Assembly: GCA_030374735.1 (NCBI GenBank)
Contig: JASCIV010000046.1
Location: 1 to 63,756, forward strand
DNA: 63,756 nt
Source of the DNA: Gracilaria caudata
Lineage: Eukaryota > Rhodophyta > Florideophyceae > Gracilariales > Gracilariaceae
Direction: 5' to 3'
The notes under the pieces: generated by a model
What the model saw: the letters and a program-made list of their open reading frames with translations, nothing else
What the model was told of the DNA's origin: nothing
Database searches by the model: none
Shown: one piece after another, positions 30,534 to 40,800 of the stretch
How positions within the stretch are numbered: the first letter of the stretch is position 1
How the letters are laid out: each line of letters starts with the position of its first letter
Position numbers and translations under genes: made by a program

Positions 30534-32376
30534 TCTGAAACAGCCTGCACAATATGGATCGCAGGTTGCTCTACACTCAGTAGACAACAGGCGAACTAGA
30601 GTGAATATAAACAAAACACGGTTGCGAAGGGCACCTGTTTCAGGCGAACTTATTTTGCACAACGAGAACACGGCGGTAACGTCAAGATTGAAGCAGATCG
30701 GCAATGCTCCAAACGTTCACAAGCCAATCAGGCAGCAAAAAACGGGCCTTACGCATACGGTGTACCGTCGCACACCACAGACAAGAAGCTCGTCGAACAG
30801 TGCGAGCGATGAAAAAGTGTGGGCTTCTGCAAGACAAGTTGTCCCCATTCCCTGCAGTGGCAATGAGAAAAATCTCAACGAGGCACGACAGACCGCTTCG
30901 CCAAAGCTCTTGCATTCGCCAATGGGCCAATCACACTCACAGCTGCCCTACTGTAAGTTACACGACGTCCAATCGACACGCGCCAAGCACATCGCACATA
31001 TCGCCGAGATTTGTACTTCGTCTGGTGCTCGCGTCATCGCATTGGCCACGTGCACCATGTGGTGGAGCTCGACAACGTCATCGCCGTGCTGACACAAACG
31101 GAACAACACCCCATTACAGTCCGCGTTGTACAGGTATAGCATGATTTACCTTCATTTCGCCCACTCCTATTGGATACGCGTCCTCGCATATGTGTTATGA
31201 TCGATTCATGCACTGCATCTGCCTTTTCTCCTTCCTGGATGACCACCATCGAGGACAAGATTTGCTTGTCTTCGTCACATCCCAGCACAAATGATGTGTC
31301 TTTTACTTATCATTTTTAACTGCATGTTGCCTACTTCTGGCTTTCATGTTCTAAATTAACCTTCGGAGAGACGGGAAAAATAGAGCACTTTGGTTTTTGT
31401 TCGTCAATCATGTACGTAGTAAAATGTCAGTGACTCAAATGTTCTCTGAGGTTCTAGATTTTTATTTTGAAAAGCATGAAACTGCCTTAATAGTGTACAG
31501 CAAAGCTTTAATATAAAAGTGAGTCGCTGTATTCAATATGTCTAAGCATTACTCTAAATCGCAAGGACAACTTCTCTCATAGCTAAGTAAAACGTCTACT
31601 CATAAACTTATGTAACGCTCCAGGCCCTAATGTGGGAAATGTGCTCTAAGAGGGGATACACAATTCTCATTTTTCCCCAATTTTGCAGCTCTCGCCTTTG
31701 CTTTTTGGCATGATGAACGTGCTTTGTCTTAAAACTTCTCAGCCTTTACAGGGCCATTTGCACAGTCTTTTTGTCTTCTCCAGCTTACCAGAGAGAGACC
31801 TTTCTTTCAACTCGGCTTCCGACGAAAACACTTGACAATATGTTATATGATTTTTATTGAACTACGAAGGAGGCCAAAGTAGGGGTATTTGAGGTTCTTG
31901 ATGCATAATAATGTTGGATTAATTATGTGCAAGCGTACCATAAAAGTTGCATAGTTGACTCAACTACGGAATTTCCCATATTAGGGCACCACCCCCGTTT
32001 TTGACCTCTCTAAACCGTAGCAAAATCCTATTTCCCAAGTTTGGGCACGCTGCATTACATATCACGAAATTTTGCTCTAGATAATAACCCCAAATTCTCA
32101 CAGAGCTACAGTAAAACCTCTGATCATAAGACGTCGAGGTCTCATGTGGTCTCATACGTTTGCTTGAAAGCCCAAATGAAAACGAAAAGAATAGGGTTTA
32201 TTTCATTCGTGACTTGGAGTGACATGTTTTGCAAGAGAAAGTACTAGAGAAAATTCCATCGCAAAAACCATAAAAAGTGCTTACAGGAGTCCAGAATAAT
32301 TTCTAACTTAATAGAGTTGCGTATAAGTGAAAGCGCTGAATTTGCTTCAAACTGCCTTACTAACCTATATGGCGCA
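30534..32376. other. Gene-poor AT-rich region with possible small exons
   Basis: Near 30534-31310 both strands show short protein-like frames. On plus, 'MGQSHSQLPY' ends at a consensus donor (ACT|GTAAGT near 30951), and a later frame reads 'VVELDNVIAVLTQTEQHP' (about 31058-31111). No acceptor of the YAG type used elsewhere in the window joins them, so I do not call a gene. From 31310 to 32376 the DNA is AT-rich and shows nothing. Confidence 0.3.
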
Positions 32377-32625
32377 ATCAGTGAAGAAATTGGAGATACC
32401 CTTGGTATATTCCGGTCCCCTTATACGAAGGTAATAACTCACCCATTGGCTTGAATGTATCCATGAAGGTTCAAAAATCGAGAACGGAATGTGAAAACTT
32501 GTTCGACAGTTACTACTGTATTTCCTTGTCTGTAACAAGAGTAAGGATATTAATCGTTTTCCTATAATAAAAGTAATACAGGTCGATGTCAGAAGTTGTA
32601 TAAACGCATGTGCCTTGTCCAGCGA

Positions 32626-32669
<44 letters not shown>

Positions 32670-33335
32670 CGTACATAGCGCTCACATCTCATCTACAGAT
32701 CGTTAATTTTTCCCTTCGTACCATCAATGAAGAAATTGGAATACCGTAGGTATCATACAGTGCTCTTATACTATCCTAGCCTTGCGCCTGAAGCTAATGA
32801 ATCCATGTGTTTTTAAAATCGAGATTGCAATCTGGGGACTGGTTCGACACTAGGGTACTTTTGTTTCTTGTGTCTAACAAGAGTAACTATTAATTGTTTG
32901 CCTGCGATAGAAAGTGATGTAGGTCAATTTCAAAAGTTGTATCAATGCATATAGCTTTTCCAGCGATTTCTCTCTACCTCTCGCTCAAAGCGCTCATATC
33001 TCAGCTCTAGATCGTTAATATTACCATCAGTGAAGGAATTGGAGATAACCTTGGCATCATACAGTGTTCTCAAGGTAACTTACCATGCGCTTCAAAGTAT
33101 TGAATCCATGAATGTGAAAATCGAGATAGCAATCTGAAGACTGGTCCGGTATTCACTAGGGTATTGTGGTTCTTTGTGTCTAACAAAAGTGAAAACATTA
33201 ATAGTTTGCTTACGAAGAAAGTGATACAGGACAATCTCAGAAGCGGTATAAAAGGGGAAGTTTTGCTCAGCGTGTTCTTTCTCCATCTCTCTCTTCATAG
33301 CGCTCAAGTCTGATTTCCAGATCCTTCAAGTATTA
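32377..33335. repeat. Three degenerate tandem repeats of about 300 bp
   Basis: Copies begin near 32377, 32721 and 33024. Each starts with a variant of 'atca[g/a]tgaagaaattgga'. Each then contains 'tgaatccatga', an 'aaaatcgaga' block, 'tgtctaacaa[g/a]agt', 'aa[a]gtgatacagg' and a CT-rich tract with 'agcgctca'. The units end with sequence like 'agatcgttaat'. The third copy runs directly into the start of the secreted-protein gene at 33369, so the unit looks like a duplicated promoter plus leader. Copies differ by many substitutions and small indels, so the duplication is old. Confidence 0.85.
32628..32667. repeat. (TC)n microsatellite
   Basis: An uninterrupted TC run of about 20 units lies inside the first 300-bp repeat. 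It expands the shorter CT-rich tract present at the same place in the other two copies. Confidence 0.95.
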
Positions 33336-33368
33336 TTCATTGTGCTCCTCTCATCGAATTGATTAGCA

Positions 33369-33944
33369 ATGTCTTTCCACACTTCGTTTTCGTCTTCTTT
33401 AGTTGCAACTTCTTTGCTACTCCTTCTGGTGTTTACAAAGCTTTCAGTGGCGCTCCCAACAAAGTTCGATGGAATTGTGTCAAATGGAAGCAATCCTACC
33501 CTTCTCATTTCTGAGAAACAAGTTGATGATTCGTGCAGTATGGAAAATCTGAGGAAAACCAGCGGTTGTTCGTGTTACCTGGCCATGCGCGAGGGCTTTT
33601 TGACTTCAGATGGCAGCACACTATGCTCCCAAGCTTTTGGCCCAGACTTGAGTGCTCTAGCGGAATATTGTGAAGATTTTGCAACTAACAGTGAGATCTT
33701 TGTTCCTGATTTTGTTGCTGCAGCACAAAGCCTTTTGCAAAGTTGCTCTGGAATGACTGGTCAAGAGCTGCAAAGAATGATTATGCCGTCCGTGGAAGAG
33801 CCACTGACAGAGAGTAAGCCAGCGACTTTGGAGAGGCAGATAATTTCCATATCAACGTTCATGTCTCCGACACTGTTCATATTGATAATCACGTTTATGA
33901 TTGGTCCACTTACTTTTACGAAAGCATTGATAATCCCCCTTTAA
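33369..33944 (+). CDS. Small secreted / surface-anchored Cys protein, unknown
   Basis: A 191-residue protein with a strong signal peptide (hydrophobic LVATSLLLLLVF, residues 12-23; cleavage likely near 28-30). The central domain has six or more Cys ('DSCSMENLRKTSGCSCYL', 'TLCSQAF', 'EYCEDF', 'QSCSGM') and an N-glycosylation site (NGSN). The C-terminal 30 residues are hydrophobic ('TLFILIITFMIGPLTF') with only a very short end, so it is either GPI-anchored or a type I membrane protein. No family was recognised. It is preceded by the third copy of a tandem 300-bp repeat, suggesting amplified regulatory DNA. The first ATG fits the signal peptide. Confidence 0.72.
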   Translation: MSFHTSFSSSLVATSLLLLLVFTKLSVALPTKFDGIVSNGSNPTLLISEKQVDDSCSMENLRKTSGCSCYLAMREGFLTSDGSTLCSQAFGPDLSALAEYCEDFATNSEIFVPDFVAAAQSLLQSCSGMTGQELQRMIMPSVEEPLTESKPATLERQIISISTFMSPTLFILIITFMIGPLTFTKALIIPL

Positions 33945-34578
33945 GTGAATCTGTACCCCTGGTTCAGTCTTTGATTCCATTTTGCAATGCTTGAAGCAAA
34001 AGTGGGCTCAAAGGGTTGATTTCACATGAAGTCCAAAGCAATTCTAGAGGTACAGAGAGTGTCGTCACTGAATGGGGTGCGGGACGTAGCTCGTCTCTTG
34101 AATTCCATGCTGTTTTAAATATGATTCTCTTGTTGACTCAGCATTGCTGAGTATTCTTGGTAAACAGGGTTCTATTCTTAGCTTGCATGAGTTATTAATC
34201 TGCTGTTTCTCTTTCCTGCTTTGTATTATTTGTCCTGGAGCCAAACCGTTCTCCGCAAGGTATCTGAGATTTGACACACAGGCATATTGATATGTACCAT
34301 AGAGGATACCATAGACGATATGTACGTTGTGCAGACGACTAGCCCACGAGCTTGAGAGCCTATCGGCCTGGCAATCAATCTAGTGGCACATGCACTGACT
34401 ACAAAGTTTGAGCAATGCTGTCTTTTACAATTATTGTTTGAGTCTTTTCAAAGCTTATTATCATATACAAACACCACAGGACTGAGAACTTACATCTCTG
34501 TGCAACCATTTTCAATTCCGCTTCAGCTCAATCCTGCTGATTCATCCCTGAATCCTGCTCCTTTCAATTCACGTCTTC
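33945..34578. other. Convergent intergenic region
   Basis: This lies between the 3' ends of the secreted protein (+) and the first ankyrin gene (-). No gene, repeat or RNA structure was identified. Confidence 0.4.
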
Positions 34579-35940
34579 TCAATTGTCAGCATACCTGAGA
34601 TCTTCCGAAATGTTTTCCAAGCCTTCAAACTTGCTTTCGCGGACAGCGAATTCAATTCTCTTTCTGCATTTTGGAGTCAGTTTAGAAAGAAGTCGTCTAC
34701 TCGTCACAACACCCACACTGGTGCTATCACTCAAATCTACACCGAGACCAAGCGATACTCCGCCCTTCACCAGATCAGTTCCAATCCCGACCAAACTCTC
34801 GGAAGTCAACCCGAAGAAAATCTCCGCAGATGAGTATGCAAGGTTTCCTAAAGCTGAACCGAACACGGGAACAGTCGAAAGTAAAAAGCGAAACACGCCA
34901 GCAATTTTATCTACTCTCTCTTTCCTCCTCAAAGCCAAGTGCAATTCATTAAGATAATCACGCATTCTCATCGTGTCCTCCACGATTTTCCTGTCATTAT
35001 CTGCGAGCTGGTTGAGCTTCGCCAACGCTTCTGAGGACATTCTCTCCGCATTCGTTATTCGCATATCCAGTCCCCGGAACCCCTTTAGAACTTCTTCTAC
35101 AACTAGTTGAAGCTTGCATTTTTCTTTTAGATTATCAGCAACAACCCTTACGAACTGTACGACATTCACGGCGGAGCCTTTGCGGATCAATCCACGAGCT
35201 TGCGCATATTTAGCTGCTGCGCCAACCAAAAACTGGCCTTCTTTGCCAAGGCGCAATCGAGATGCTTGGTAATACACATTCCCAAGCAGGTAGTCTTCTG
35301 ATCCATCGAAGTCGCTGAACCAACCCATTGCAGGATGACCGGCCCTTTTCAGAAAGTGGAGAAGATAATTGGCATACACGAACAGCGGTAGACTGCTTAT
35401 TCTGGATTCATGCGTTACGTTGCGAAGCTGACGAGCTGTTATACGGGCCTTGGGATCCTGGACAAGTCGAAGAAGCATCGTTTTTGCTGTGTCTTCGTGT
35501 ACCACTTGGCGAAGAACCGAAACGTCAGCTCTTCCTCTGTTTCCTGTTGAGCGCGCTCCCGCCTCACGTAGAATACGAGCTATATCTCTGCGATCATGTT
35601 GTTTGGCATAATCCAAAGCGTTGCATCCATCTCTGTCCACATGATTGATATCAGCTCCGTGTCTCAGAAGGTTGTTAACAACAAAATAATTTCCGTTGCG
35701 AGCGGCTAAAATGAGAGCAGTCTCATAGTTTCCATTCGTTTTGTTCACATCGATGTTCTTCCTACTCAATAAGATCTTCAGTAAAGCAAGACTACCGCGA
35801 ATAGCAGCTTTGTGCAAGGCTGTGACGCCGTATTCATCCTGGATGTTGGGATTAACGCCGTCTCTCAGATATTGTTGCACTGTACGCTCTTGCCCATTGC
35901 CAGCTGCGCGTAAGAATCTTTTGCTTCGACTGTCAACCAT
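34579..35940 (-). CDS. Ankyrin-repeat protein with shared C-terminal domain (short paralogue)
   Basis: 453 residues. Residues 5-130 hold about four ankyrin repeats ('YGVTALHKAAIRGSLALLK', 'GCNALDYAKQHDRRDIARIL'). Residues about 150-290 form a helical linker. A predicted coiled-coil stretch lies around 285-345. Residues 354-404 are a Gly/Val-rich, partly hydrophobic segment ('VPVFGSALGNLAYSSAEIFF', 'GIGTDLVKGGVSLGL'). This whole C-terminal part is clearly homologous to that of the larger ankyrin protein ending at 38752. I do not recognise the domain. Hydrophobic segments after a coiled coil allow a membrane-binding or oligomer-forming role, but that is speculation. Starts at the first ATG after an in-frame stop. 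Confidence 0.85.
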   Translation of the reverse strand: MVDSRSKRFLRAAGNGQERTVQQYLRDGVNPNIQDEYGVTALHKAAIRGSLALLKILLSRKNIDVNKTNGNYETALILAARNGNYFVVNNLLRHGADINHVDRDGCNALDYAKQHDRRDIARILREAGARSTGNRGRADVSVLRQVVHEDTAKTMLLRLVQDPKARITARQLRNVTHESRISSLPLFVYANYLLHFLKRAGHPAMGWFSDFDGSEDYLLGNVYYQASRLRLGKEGQFLVGAAAKYAQARGLIRKGSAVNVVQFVRVVADNLKEKCKLQLVVEEVLKGFRGLDMRITNAERMSSEALAKLNQLADNDRKIVEDTMRMRDYLNELHLALRRKERVDKIAGVFRFLLSTVPVFGSALGNLAYSSAEIFFGLTSESLVGIGTDLVKGGVSLGLGVDLSDSTSVGVVTSRRLLSKLTPKCRKRIEFAVRESKFEGLENISEDLRYADN

Positions 35941-37435
35941 TATCGGACGACGTGGGATTGCAGTTGTTCGCAGTGCGATTCAGAACAGAAAGCAAGAAAG
36001 GAGTGCCAGTTTTGTGCAGAAAAGAGAGCGGAAGGATTGCTTTGCTTGAAGAGAACGGAAGGACATTTTAACTGCAGGCTACATGGACACAGACCGGCTA
36101 CTCTTATAGCCCTTCGATGGTTCAGCGAGCGTATTCTGCAGCTTTGGACAGTGAGAAGGTCTCGAGTACGACACAGGCAAACTAATGTTTTAGATGATTG
36201 TCGTCGTTTTCCATTACACGAATAATGGGGAAAGAACAGGAATCCAACTGGACATGGATTACGGGGAATAGCCTCTTGCTGTGTTCTTCAAATGTTTTAC
36301 GCAAACAGGGACGACAAAAAAGATTACGAAGACGAAATGTATTCTGTGCAGTATCTACAAAGGTACACGGTGTCGCGAATTGTCTTTTGGCCTTTTTCAT
36401 TCGGTTGGCTGCTGGGATTGTTGAGTTGGTGATATAGCTTTGTCACGTAAAGTGCGGTCCATATACATGTGTAATCATGAAAAGCGAGTGCCACGTAAGC
36501 ATACTTGGTCTGTACAAAGGTATCCTTTGTGGCATGCACCTCTGATAACAATATGGTCGTTGAATGAGCGTAAAGCCGTTGAGGATTCGCGGTCAGAGGC
36601 CAAACTTTCTGGAGGGCACGTGATGGATTGACGGGGTACTTAGCCATCCCCAAGAGTTACGAGTAGTCAGCGTACGCGCTCAGAAAATAAGAAGGAAGAG
36701 ACAACTATTTGTTGTTCCTGATGTTCTTGGAGAGCATCAGGTATGCGTTTCTATTTTAGAGAACTTTTTCCATGGGGGCAGTAGTCTCGGTGTTCCATAA
36801 GGTGCAAATGTTGTTTCTCGCTGACCCAACCCTTACGCCTGTATTGTCGTGTACCATTGTATCTATCGAAATAAGTTCCGACCTGTGAACTTCATGGAAT
36901 AGAGTATCCGGTGAAGACATGATACGAGATATCGCAGATTGGCCAGTCGGCAATGAGCAACATGCGCTCAAGTCTCGAGGCTAATTGCATTACACATGTA
37001 CACTTCGCGCCCCCTATCGAACTTTAGAGCTGTGGAAGTCAGAGACAGGAAAAGCCCACTGAGTGTAGCTTGAGCATCAGTAATTCATTTTGACAACAAA
37101 CCGGGTCGTTTGACTTCGGACTACGCTCCCTCAAATTTCACGGGAGACATGCAGGCTACAACGTTTCCCGTTTTTGCGCATTGACTACTAGATTTACTTG
37201 TTATTCATGCCTGTAAACGGCATTTGCTCTGCGTCTGTATGCCGGGTACTGTGCCGCCTGTCCTGCAGCGAAACGACAATTGAGGGGTAGGCGTGAACTT
37301 TAAAGCTTCTATATCTTTGCAAGAACCAGGAGAGGATGGCTTTCCTGATTCTGTTTCCATATAACTAAACCACAGCTTCCAGTCTGAGTGATGTACGCCA
37401 CCGAGCTTGTTGGAATAACTCGTACCACTCTCCTT
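35941..37435. other. Intergenic region
   Basis: This 1.5-kb stretch separates the ankyrin gene's promoter from the 3' end of the formate/nitrite transporter. A 7-bp perfect hairpin (CCTGATG/CATCAGG) lies at 36717-36741. Frames on both strands are short and featureless. Confidence 0.4.
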
Positions 37436-38419
37436 TCAAGCGGTGACCTTCTTACCAAACGCAAGCGAATAAGCCAATCCAACAAACACTACTCCCGCTA
37501 CGAGATTCCCCAACGACACCGGCAACAGGTTCGCCATCAGATACTGCTTCACGCTAACCTCCGCGCCCATGGCAATCCCAAACGGAATCAGAAACATGTT
37601 AGCCACGCAATGTTCAAATCCCATCGCAACGAAAGCGCAGATCGGCAGCCAGATGGCAATGAACTTGCCCATGAGATCATTCGCTCCATTCTGAGTGTAC
37701 ACCGCCAAGCATACCAACCAGTTGCACACAATCCCCTTCAGAAACGCCTTCATGAACGGCATACCCACCTTGGCACTCGCAATCGCCGCCGCTGCCGCAC
37801 CACCAGCCCCTCCGACGCATCCGCTCACAACCGCCAGCCATGTGACCAACGCGCAACCAAGCACATTTCCAATGTAACTCCAGATCCAATTACGCAACAC
37901 ACCGCCAGCACCAGCGCGTTTTTGCATGAACGCACAGGTAAGCAGTGCCGTGTTGCCTGTGAACAATTCACCACCAGCAACACACACCAACAGCAATCCG
38001 CCCGGCAATCCAAACGCTCCAAACAATAGTTTCTGCAAGCCTGGATTGGCGGCCTTCATTGCCGGAGCCGCTCCGCCAACGCAGAGTGCTAGAAGCGCGC
38101 CTAATGCGATGTAGGCGCCGGCCAGAATGGCCAAAAGCGTGACCTTCCAGCTTGGGAGCGACGCTTTGGACGATCCCAATGTGACAGCGGCCTCAAATGT
38201 TTCCGCCGGAGACTTCTGTACCGCAGTGACTGGTGCTCGGATGGTCGGTTTGTTGGCTAGTGATTTAGTGGGGATGGTTGAAGGTAACGAGTTACGGTTT
38301 GGAAGAAATGATCGCTGCGGAACGGATGCAAAGAATGACGACTTTTGCGCTCGGCTAACTGCCGCACTCGCGCGACATGGCGCAGCGCAACGCGTCGCGG
38401 TTGGAACAAACGCAAACAT
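37436..38419 (-). CDS. NAR1: Formate/nitrite transporter (NAR1/FNT family), plastid-targeted
   Basis: 327 residues. Residues 1-75 are a transit peptide ('MFAFVPTATRCAAP...', Ser/Arg/Pro-rich, with the early Phe-Val motif of red-lineage plastid proteins). The rest is a six-helix aquaporin-like FNT channel: 'LGALLALCVGGAAPA' in helix 1, 'GGLLLVCVAGGELFTGNTAL' including the P-loop 'ELFTGN', 'VCNWLVCLAVYTQNGANDL', and 'GFEHCVANMFLIPFGI', the typical 'EHCVANM' signature. In green algae NAR1 carries nitrite into the chloroplast for reduction; formate or bicarbonate are alternatives. It lies between two paralogous ankyrin genes on the same strand, with no functional link evident. The first ATG is used. 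Confidence 0.94.
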   Translation of the reverse strand: MFAFVPTATRCAAPCRASAAVSRAQKSSFFASVPQRSFLPNRNSLPSTIPTKSLANKPTIRAPVTAVQKSPAETFEAAVTLGSSKASLPSWKVTLLAILAGAYIALGALLALCVGGAAPAMKAANPGLQKLLFGAFGLPGGLLLVCVAGGELFTGNTALLTCAFMQKRAGAGGVLRNWIWSYIGNVLGCALVTWLAVVSGCVGGAGGAAAAAIASAKVGMPFMKAFLKGIVCNWLVCLAVYTQNGANDLMGKFIAIWLPICAFVAMGFEHCVANMFLIPFGIAMGAEVSVKQYLMANLLPVSLGNLVAGVVFVGLAYSLAFGKKVTA

Positions 38420-38751
38420 CTCTTGCTTCAGAGCGTGTCAAAACAAAGCGAAATAGAGCAATGGTGCTGACAAAAGGTTACGAGGGTGTTACAAAACGAT
38501 TCAGGAACAACTCATTCAGAACACAATCGAGTGGCAATAACCCTCATCGTCTACCTGCTGCAGCTTAGACAGAGCTTTTAGGCCGGCCGCCCGCGTCACT
38601 TTGATGCCGGACGTGAGCACGGTTCCAGTAAGGAGGACGGATCGGCTCGTGGGCACGCAGCAAAAGCCATGGCTGGCGAAACCGCGCATTGAGATTGCGA
38701 GATGTATCTCAGGATTATATGCAAGGGTACTCTACTGCGTTTCGATATTTT
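38420..38751. other. Short intergenic spacer
   Basis: The 332 bp hold the transporter promoter and the end of the downstream-lying ankyrin gene. 'ggccggccgcccgcg' near 38582-38596 is a GC-rich patch. Nothing else is seen. Confidence 0.4.
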
Positions 38752-40800
38752 TTATGAAACGTTCGCGCCTTGATGCTCGGCTGCATCGCGAGTTTGACTC
38801 AAACGCTCCATCGCCATCGGCTCCACCTCCTGCAATTCGCGGTGCAGCGCCTCCACAGATTTGAAGTCGCTTTGAGCCACGACGAACTCTAAGCGCTCCC
38901 TGGCGATGGGTTCCAGTTGAGGCAGGAAGGCCGCGCTGGTAAGCTTGCGAACGTATCTTGGATCGCTCATGTCCAAAGCAATTCCAAGAGACACGGCTCC
39001 TTTTACAACATCGGTGCCAATCTCAACCATGTCCTCCGTCGTCAGTCCGCAGAACAGCTCTATGCCTGCGTACGTGGCATCGCACAACGCCTTGCCAAAC
39101 ACGGGAACGATGGAAAGCACAGTGCGCGCTATGGCCGTGTAAATGAGCCGTCGCTGTTGTTGCCGGAGATTTCTGTGCAGATCATTTAGATTGTGAGACA
39201 GCTGCTTCATATCGTTCACCATCTTCTCATTATTCTGCGCCAGCCTTTGGAACTCGTCGGCGGTGTGTTGTGTCCATTCCTCTAGCCTGTACACCCGTTG
39301 ATGCAGGGAGCAGATGTCATCCATAACCTTCTCCATTACCATCTGGAGCAGCTGTCGGTTCTCGCGAATCTCTGATCGCACCTCTATCGCATGGTTAACC
39401 CACACTGCAGAGCATTCAGGGATGAACCCAAATGCCTCGGCATATCTTGTTACAACTGAAGCTACCATGTGCTCCTCCTTAGTGAGCCTCAATTTGGAGA
39501 CGGGGAGATAAACGTTTTGCAACAAGTAACCAGGTGATCCCTTTAAACAGTGCAGTTCTCGTTGTGTAAACTGACTTGTACGAACAAGAAGGAGGAGTAA
39601 GTTGTGAGCCGCCAATAACGAACACAGTGAGCGTATGTTACCACCGCACAACACGCCGAGCAGCTGTTCAGCTGTAACGGTATGCTGCACGCCCGTCATA
39701 AATCGATGCCACATCTTATCAACATCGTCATCAAAATGTTCAAGCAACGTTCGGCGCAAGTTGCAGGTACTCGGCAAGAGACAAAGCGGAGTATCGTTGT
39801 TGCAATTCACGATAAGCAAATCTGCACCATGTTCGACCAGAACGCTTGCAACTTCGTGGCAACGGTCAATGATGCAACGATCAAGTACGTAGTGAAGAGC
39901 GGTATTACCCTGTTTATCAATAACATTAACGTGCGCATCGGCGTTCAACAACGTTTTCACGATGGATGTTTGCGTGTGATGTGCAGCCCACATGAGAGCA
40001 GTGCTTTGCTGCTGATTAGCATGGTTCACATTTACGTTCGCCGCTATAAGTACATCGACGGTGTCCTCATTTCCACAAGCAGCAGCCGACATTAACACTG
40101 TTGCTCCATACGAATTAAGATGGTATGGATTAGAGCCAGCATCGAGTAAGCGTTTGACGACTGAGGAATCTGCATTGCGCACAGCATAGCTAAGTGGGGT
40201 GTTACCATCATGATCCACATGATGAACGTTAGCGTGCGCCTGGCATAGGGCATCGACGCAAGCGAGATGATGTGTGAAAAGCGCGGTACGTCCACAAAAA
40301 TCGGAAATCTCAAGTTGAGCCCCGCCGTCAATCAAGGCACGAAGCACATGAGGACGCTGTTTCCGAGCAGCAGTGATAAGAGCTGAGAGTCCACGCTTAT
40401 CAACACAATTAACATCGGCACCGGCCTCAATCAACATATTGGTGACAGAGAGATGTCCATAACAAGCGGCGTTTCTCAACGCGGTATATCCATCACGATC
40501 GGCATGATTGACATTAGCACCGGCTTGTAACAAAGCTTGGACAACTGCTTGTTGACCAAAACCGGCTGCCTGACTCAAAGCAGTTCGATTGAGGTCATTG
40601 ACGTGATGCACATTTGCCTTTCGCTGCAGCAACAAGTTGACAATGTGCACATGTCCACAACGAGCAGCCCAAAGAAGAGCGGTAAATCGCTTCGCGCCCT
40701 GATAATCGACGTCAACATTTTGCTCAAGTAAACGCAACGCGCAAGACATGTCGCCATTGCGAGCGGCCGAGATAAGCTGGTCCCCTGGCGAAGCGGACAT
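38752..40800 (-). CDS. Ankyrin-repeat protein with shared C-terminal domain (long paralogue)
   Basis: 682 residues. About 5-385 consist of eleven or so ankyrin repeats with the 'GxTALxxAAxxGH' pattern ('FTALLWAARCGHVHIVNLLL', 'GYTALRNAACYGHLSV'). Then comes a helical domain, a coiled-coil stretch around 495-560 ('QNNEKMVNDMKQLSHNLNDL'), and at 562-612 the segment 'VPVFGKALCDATYAGIELF', 'EIGTDVVKGAVSLGIALDMSD'. The latter aligns almost residue by residue with the 453-residue paralogue 3 kb away. The rest of the tail is charged. The frame opens at a TTG (40908); the ATG at 40798-40800 gives 'MSASPGDQLISAARNGD', the start of the first repeat. Function unknown; an ankyrin sensor with a novel effector-like end is a possibility. 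Confidence 0.87.
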   Translation of the reverse strand: MSASPGDQLISAARNGDMSCALRLLEQNVDVDYQGAKRFTALLWAARCGHVHIVNLLLQRKANVHHVNDLNRTALSQAAGFGQQAVVQALLQAGANVNHADRDGYTALRNAACYGHLSVTNMLIEAGADVNCVDKRGLSALITAARKQRPHVLRALIDGGAQLEISDFCGRTALFTHHLACVDALCQAHANVHHVDHDGNTPLSYAVRNADSSVVKRLLDAGSNPYHLNSYGATVLMSAAACGNEDTVDVLIAANVNVNHANQQQSTALMWAAHHTQTSIVKTLLNADAHVNVIDKQGNTALHYVLDRCIIDRCHEVASVLVEHGADLLIVNCNNDTPLCLLPSTCNLRRTLLEHFDDDVDKMWHRFMTGVQHTVTAEQLLGVLCGGNIRSLCSLLAAHNLLLLLVRTSQFTQRELHCLKGSPGYLLQNVYLPVSKLRLTKEEHMVASVVTRYAEAFGFIPECSAVWVNHAIEVRSEIRENRQLLQMVMEKVMDDICSLHQRVYRLEEWTQHTADEFQRLAQNNEKMVNDMKQLSHNLNDLHRNLRQQQRRLIYTAIARTVLSIVPVFGKALCDATYAGIELFCGLTTEDMVEIGTDVVKGAVSLGIALDMSDPRYVRKLTSAAFLPQLEPIARERLEFVVAQSDFKSVEALHRELQEVEPMAMERLSQTRDAAEHQGANVS

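Noticed and set aside
32377..33335. Tandem repeats considered as LTRs or MITEs
   Set aside because: All copies are in the same direct orientation and head-to-tail, with no terminal inverted repeats or internal element, and the array ends at a gene start; tandem duplication is simpler.
36324..36653. 109-residue minus-strand frame considered as a retroelement fragment
   Set aside because: No recognisable polymerase, integrase or RNase H motif, and no similarity to the retroelement pieces elsewhere in the window.
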